From: Lautropia dentalis
Lineage (GTDB): Bacteria; Pseudomonadota; Gammaproteobacteria; Burkholderiales; Burkholderiaceae_E
Length of the DNA: 64,000 nucleotides
NCBI RefSeq assembly: GCF_003892345.1
Contig: NZ_RRUE01000002.1
Location: 1,382,619 to 1,446,618, forward strand
Direction of reading: 5' to 3'
Shown: positions 60,057 to 64,000 of the stretch, piece after piece
Numbering within the stretch: position 1 is the stretch's first letter
How the letters are laid out: the number at the start of each line of letters is the position of its first letter
Translations under genes and position numbers: made by a program
The notes under the pieces: generated by a model
Seen by the model: only the letters and a program-made list of their open reading frames with translations
Databases searched by the model: none
What the model was told of the DNA's origin: nothing

Positions 60057-61104
60057 TCACGGCGGTTCACGTGTTCCTTTCGGAGAGGGTAAGGGGCCTG
60101 GCCGGAGACGGCTGCTTGCGGGATGCCTTGCCACGCTGGTTGCAGGCCCGTGGGCTCCCGCATGGGCAGGGAATGATCCCCGTGCCGAACGGATGCGGAA
60201 CGTCGTCGATGGATCCGGGCGCACGGTTGCCATTCCTGTACATCCGGAGCGGATCGTGGTCATGCATGAACCACTGCTGGGTATTCCGCTGATGGATCTG
60301 GGTGTCGAGGTGGTTGGCGCCTATGGGCGTGACAGCAGCGGGAGGTTCGCCACCCGGGTGGACTTCGTCGAGGCGCTGTTCGGGCCTGGACGGGCAAAGC
60401 CTCGCGGTTTCGGCGCGCTTGGCCAGATCGACCTCGAGCAGCTCAGGGCGCTCAGGCCGGATCTGATCATCGGGTCGGAGCTGGATACCGGCAAGCTGGA
60501 ACGGCTTTCGTCCGTTGCGCCCGTCTACGTGCAGCCGGTGGGGTTTCGCCATGTGCAGGGCATCGATGTGGAGCGGCGACTGGCAGCCCTGCTGGGAAGG
60601 GAGACCGTGTTCGGCGAGCGCTGGCAGATGTACCAGAAGAGGGTATCTGCACTGAAGTCCCGTCTGCCGGGCGAAGCCGGGAAGCGGTCCTGGATCGCCG
60701 TGCTGCTGACCGATCAGGTCAATGTGGTTGGAAACATGTCGGGCCTGGTCCAGGCCATGGCAGACCTGGGGTACGTGCGTCTTGCATTGCCGGAAACGGG
60801 GGCAGATGGCGGGCTGGGCTCCACCCTGCTCATGCCCGTGAATGTCGAGGTCTTCGGGCGCCTCGATCCGGACCTTCTTGTGGTCATGAACAATTACACA
60901 TCTGCCCACGGGGGCGAGACAGCAACGAAGCAGGCGCTGAGCCGTCTGATGCCGGGCTGGGATCGGTTCCTGAAACCGGCCAGGGAAGGGCGCATGGTAT
61001 TCATGGATTCTTCACAGGTGACGACGCCTTCCATTCAGAGCGCGCTGTATGCACTGGATGGCATGGAGCAATGGATCGGTCAGCAGAGCGCTCGTTTGGG
61101 ATAG
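60046..61104 (+). CDS. Siderophore-type ABC transporter substrate-binding protein
   Basis: 352 residues. The N-terminus has a twin-arginine-like signal (GPGRRRLLAGCLATLVAGPW, ending PAWA). The mature domain is Peripla_BP_2: RTVAIPVHPERIVVMHEPLL, IDLEQLRALRPDLIIGSELD, RLDPDLLVVMNNYT. It differs strongly from the two binding proteins at 49-55 kb. With the FecCD-like permeases, the TonB receptor and a probable isochorismate synthase nearby, a ferric siderophore is the likely ligand. Confidence 0.9.
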   Translation: MLRDHGGSRVPFGEGKGPGRRRLLAGCLATLVAGPWAPAWAGNDPRAERMRNVVDGSGRTVAIPVHPERIVVMHEPLLGIPLMDLGVEVVGAYGRDSSGRFATRVDFVEALFGPGRAKPRGFGALGQIDLEQLRALRPDLIIGSELDTGKLERLSSVAPVYVQPVGFRHVQGIDVERRLAALLGRETVFGERWQMYQKRVSALKSRLPGEAGKRSWIAVLLTDQVNVVGNMSGLVQAMADLGYVRLALPETGADGGLGSTLLMPVNVEVFGRLDPDLLVVMNNYTSAHGGETATKQALSRLMPGWDRFLKPAREGRMVFMDSSQVTTPSIQSALYALDGMEQWIGQQSARLG

Positions 61105-61252
61105 CGGATATGGTTCGGGTACATGAGGTTCAGGGCAGGGTAATTCATGCCTGTCGGCGGAAGGGGATTTCTGCGGGGAGCCGCATGCGTGTTCAGGAAA
61201 CCAGGGTCATGGTCCCGGCCAGCAGGGAGGTCGATTGCGCTCCATTCATCTG

Positions 61253-61633
61253 ATGACGCAGCTGCTGGCCATATCGGCCGGCGCCAGCATGGGGGCATGC
61301 CTGCGCTGGGGACTCGGGCTGGCACTGAACGCGCTTTTCCCTGCCGTTCCTCCCGGTACGCTGGTAGCCAATCTTCTGGGAGGGTATCTGATTGGCGTTG
61401 CCTCGGGGGCTCTGGTGCTGTGTGCCGACCTTGCGCCGGCGTGGCGACTGTTCGTGATCACGGGGTTTCTGGGAGGGCTCACCACTTTTTCCACATTTTC
61501 CGCCGAAGTCGTCTCCCTCATTCAGCAGGGGAGGTTGTTGTGGGCCGTTACTGCCATTGGTCTGCACGTGGTGGGCTCCCTGTTCATGACGGCCCTCGGA
61601 CTGTTTTCCGTGGGCGCCTGGAGGCTGTTATGA
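61253..61633 (+). CDS. crcB: Fluoride exporter CrcB/FluC
   Basis: 126 residues from ATG 61253 ([20 protein letters not shown]); TTG 61235 would add six. Four hydrophobic helices and the motifs [24 protein letters not shown] and [15 protein letters not shown] are characteristic of the dual-topology fluoride channel. I see no fluoride riboswitch in the preceding 148 bases. It lies inside the iron-uptake cluster, with no obvious functional link. Confidence 0.93.
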   Translation: MTQLLAISAGASMGACLRWGLGLALNALFPAVPPGTLVANLLGGYLIGVASGALVLCADLAPAWRLFVITGFLGGLTTFSTFSAEVVSLIQQGRLLWAVTAIGLHVVGSLFMTALGLFSVGAWRLL

Positions 61634-61713
61634 AAAGCGATTGATCCCCATGATGATCATGGGAATCGGGTTTTGCAGGAATCTTGTGACACACGACAAG
61701 GAGACATCAGGAT

Positions 61714-63820
61714 ATGTACAGGATCGAAGAATTTTCGGCTGCGGTACACGTTCCGTTCAGAGATGTGACACTGGCAGTCGTTCTGGGTTGTGCCTCTTCC
61801 GGCGCACTGGCCCAGGTGGCAGATGCTTCAACGGGCAGGGGCCCGGCCCTGCTCGATGAAGTCACCGTGACCGGTGAGAAAGTCCAGCGCAGCGTCCGCG
61901 AAACCGCCTCCTCCGTGGTCGTCGTGCGCCCGCAGGACATGAAGGCCAGGGCGGATGCCAGGAAAGTTGACGACATGCTGCGGGACATTCCCAATGTCGT
62001 CTACAACGGTTCGGTTGGGGCGCCCGTCATTCGCGGGACGGATGGACAGGGGTCGAACTCGGGCTCGGGTGCTTTCTTTGGCGGTACCGTGCCGCGGGCC
62101 AGAATCAACCTGGATGGCCATTACCTCAGTTACTGGGAATCCACATTCGGGGGTACTTCCATCTGGGATGTGGATTCGGTCGAGGTGTTCCGGGGGCCGC
62201 AGACATCGGCGCAGGGCGCCAACAGCATTGCGGGTGCCATCATCGTCCATACCAAGGATCCAACCTTCCAGCGGGAAGGGAAGGCGCAGCTCCAGGCGGG
62301 CAATCTGAAGAGTCGTCGTGCTTCCGTCATGTTCTCGGGGCCGGTGCTGGACAACGAGCTGGCCGCCCGGGTTGCACTCGACTACAGCGGGCGCGACACA
62401 TTCATCGATTACGTCAATCCACGCTACAGCAAGGGGGACACGGACACGGGGCTCAAGGATTTCAACGGTCGCGTCAAGCTTCTCTGGACACCTTCCGCGG
62501 TACCCGGGCTCGAATCGAAGCTCACGGTTGCACACACACGCACCAACCGTCCTTCTACCGAAGCGGCAGCGCCACCTTACGACAAGCTGCAGAACCGGAC
62601 GCTGACCATGCCCACGTTCAAATCCCAGGCGTGGACGGCAGTCAGCGATACCCGCTATGATCTGGATGGCATGGCCAGCATCAACAACCAGTTTCAGTAC
62701 ACCGACGGGAAAACCACCCGTTATTCGGTGCCCTGGACGAACGGGGGGGGGCAATATCGATTATCGGGACATTTCCGATGAACTTCGTCTGAACCTTGGG
62801 CATTCCCGTGACCAGCTCAGTGGTGTTGCCGGTGTTTTCTACGACCACGTCACATCGGACGACCGGCTCAATGTGCGCGGATTGTCGTCCTTTCACGACG
62901 TGAAGAGCAGCGTGGGCGTGTTTTCCGAAGCCAGCTGGCGCTTCGCCCCTGCGTGGATGCTGACGGGCGGGCTTCGCTACCAGTATGACAGTGTGAAGCG
63001 CACGGGGACATCCAGCCTCGCGCGGGCAGCGCTGGACTTCGATCACAGCTACCATGCCGTGCTTCCCAAAGTGGCGTTGTCCTACGATTTCAGCCCCGCG
63101 CTCACGGCCGGGGTCATGGTGAACAAGGGCTACAACCCCGGCGGAACGGGGCTGAGCTTTGCGTCGGGCAGGTTCTTTGAATTTGCGCCGGAGACGGTCA
63201 TCAACCGGGAGCTGTTCATGCGCATGAAGGCGCTGGATGACCGGCTGCAGATCAATGCCAACGTGTTTCATGCACTGCACAAGGATGCGCAGACGGTCGT
63301 GCCGGACTATCTGAACGGCGTCGTGTTCGGCAATGTGGTGCGCAATGCCGATCGTGCAAAGTCCTATGGTGCCGAGCTGGGCGCTGCGTATGAGGTGAGT
63401 GACAGCCTGAAGCTGCGTGGCAGTCTGGGGTATCTGCATACCCGTATCAACCGGTTTTCCAGCCTCGATGGCCAGGCCTTCGTGGGCAACCGGTTTGGAT
63501 CGTCTCCCCGGTATACCCTGTCGGCGGGCTTTGACTGGAACATCACCGATCAGGTTTCCCTGCATGCAGACGTTCGACACAGTGACGGCTACTTCTCGTC
63601 CGACGAGAACCTGGCCGCGTACCGGGTAGGGGGGTACACGGTGGGCAACGTGCAGGGCTCATGGCAGCTCACCCGTGACTGGGAGCTGTATGGCTACGTG
63701 GACAACATGTTCGACGCGAAGAAGCCCACGCTGAAATATGATGACCGTACGGCTGGAGGGATCGTTGCCTCCATGCTCGAACCACGTACGGTTGGCATGG
63801 GGGTGAGGTTCAGCTTCTGA
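61714..63820 (+). CDS. TonB-dependent outer-membrane receptor, out of frame at a G9 tract
   Basis: The N-terminal part from ATG 61714 has a signal-like segment (LAVVLGCASSGALAQ), TonB box DEVTVTGEK and a plug domain (VVVVRPQDMKARADARKVDD, VEVFRGPQTSAQGANSIAGA). It shifts at the G run 62743-62751 and stops at 62779-62781. The barrel continues in the next frame (NIDYRDISDELRLNLGHSRD) and ends at 63820 with the typical GMGVRFSF. With eight G instead of nine, the whole is one frame of about 702 codons. This is either slipped-strand phase variation (OFF here), a null mutation or a sequencing error. Its role is probably ferric-siderophore uptake. Confidence 0.88.
62743..62751 (+). repeat. G9 homopolymer inside the TonB-receptor gene
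   Basis: Nine consecutive G residues preceded by ACGAAC and followed by CAATATC. G8 or G11 restores the frame as Gly-Gly-Gly-Asn-Ile-Asp. Confidence 0.95.
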
Positions 63821-63851
63821 CCTCGTCGACTGTACGGTCGCTCATCACGAT

Positions 63852-63873
63852 GTAGAATCGTACGCATTTCTAC
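63852..63873. promoter_or_regulatory. Dyad upstream of the last gene, possible iron-responsive operator
   Basis: GTAGAA (63852-63857) and TTCTAC (63868-63873) are inverted with a 10-base spacer, 14 bases before the start codon. It does not match a good Fur box. The assignment as an operator is inferred from its position. Confidence 0.3.
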
Positions 63874-63887
63874 TATTGGTGGTTGTC

Positions 63888-64000
63888 ATGTTTTCTGCCA
63901 GGGATGATCTCGATAACCCCTTCGCTCGGCATGGGCATTCCATGCCCGCGGACGCCGCTTTTCTTTTTTCGCATGGGCCTCATACCCTGCGTACGGCGGG
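63888..64000 (+). CDS. Probable isochorismate synthase, N-terminal part (runs off window)
   Basis: ATG 63888 opens a frame of 37 codons to the window end, MFSARDDLDNPFARHGHSMP, then ADAAFLFSHGPHTLRTA. The segment FLFSHGPHTLRT resembles the start of EntC/DhbC/PchA chorismate-utilising enzymes, which often read FLASP.RTL. Isochorismate synthase begins catechol or salicylate siderophore synthesis and would suit the receptor and importer next to it. The piece is too short for certainty. Confidence 0.45.
   Translation, partial: MFSARDDLDNPFARHGHSMPADAAFLFSHGPHTLRTA

Noticed and set aside
61105-61252. Fluoride riboswitch in front of crcB
   Set aside because: The conserved GGNGATG...CTGATGG pattern is not recognisable.

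Overview
This is a GC-rich (roughly 60-65%) bacterial chromosome window. Class II NrdJ, ThiS/ThiG, TrmB, an OpuAC-ProW fusion and proteobacterial RND, TonB and FecCD-type transport point to a betaproteobacterium of the Burkholderiales. A Lautropia-like organism would fit, but that is inference.

Layout. 1-4948: a TetR gene running off the left edge and, divergent from it, a periplasmic adaptor and RND pump. 4950-8444: an ISL3-family element with an internal A7 slip site, a C-terminal gene remnant, and an IS4-family element (9-bp target duplication) that splits a small gene. 8520-15624: housekeeping genes trmB, thiG, thiS, a YqhA/UPF0114 membrane protein, an ABC exporter, an RhtA-like exporter and tRNA-Gly(CCC). 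15718-16842: a Fic protein with an altered catalytic motif. 17012-26995: a tightly packed, lower-GC five-gene operon encoding an SF1 helicase, a PIN-domain protein, a coiled-coil protein, a ClpB-like AAA+ ATPase and a radical-SAM activase-like protein. It is the best candidate here for an undescribed, possibly defensive, system. 27014-32737: GGCT-like protein, serine hydrolase, ABM protein, EamA transporter, HipBA-type toxin-antitoxin with a perfect 13-bp operator dyad. 32740-36823: an IS5-type remnant cut by an IS3-family element, then a 5'-truncated Rhs-Tle1 lipase effector and its probable immunity protein. 36981-48641: DUF1330, VapBC, nrdJ, a DUF333 lipoprotein, the glycine-betaine transporter (OpuAC-ProW fusion plus ProV), proC and a Kef-type antiporter. 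49034-55369: on the minus strand, a FecCD/BtuCD-type importer with two paralogous binding proteins, a pseudoazurin and a clear cobalamin riboswitch. 55575-56888: an AAHS-type MFS transporter. 56901-64000: a siderophore-type importer (ATPase, two permeases, binding protein), CrcB, a TonB-dependent receptor knocked out of frame at a G9 tract, and the start of a probable isochorismate synthase.

Functional links. The B12-dependent ribonucleotide reductase and the cobalamin-riboswitch-controlled importer fit an organism that relies on B12 supply. The right edge looks like siderophore uptake with adjacent synthesis. Genome plasticity is high: four insertion sequences, two toxin-type loci damaged by them, several simple-sequence tracts (6-, 7-, 8-, 17- and 20-bp units and G9), and at least ten copies of an intergenic dispersed repeat with the core GTCCATGACACG.
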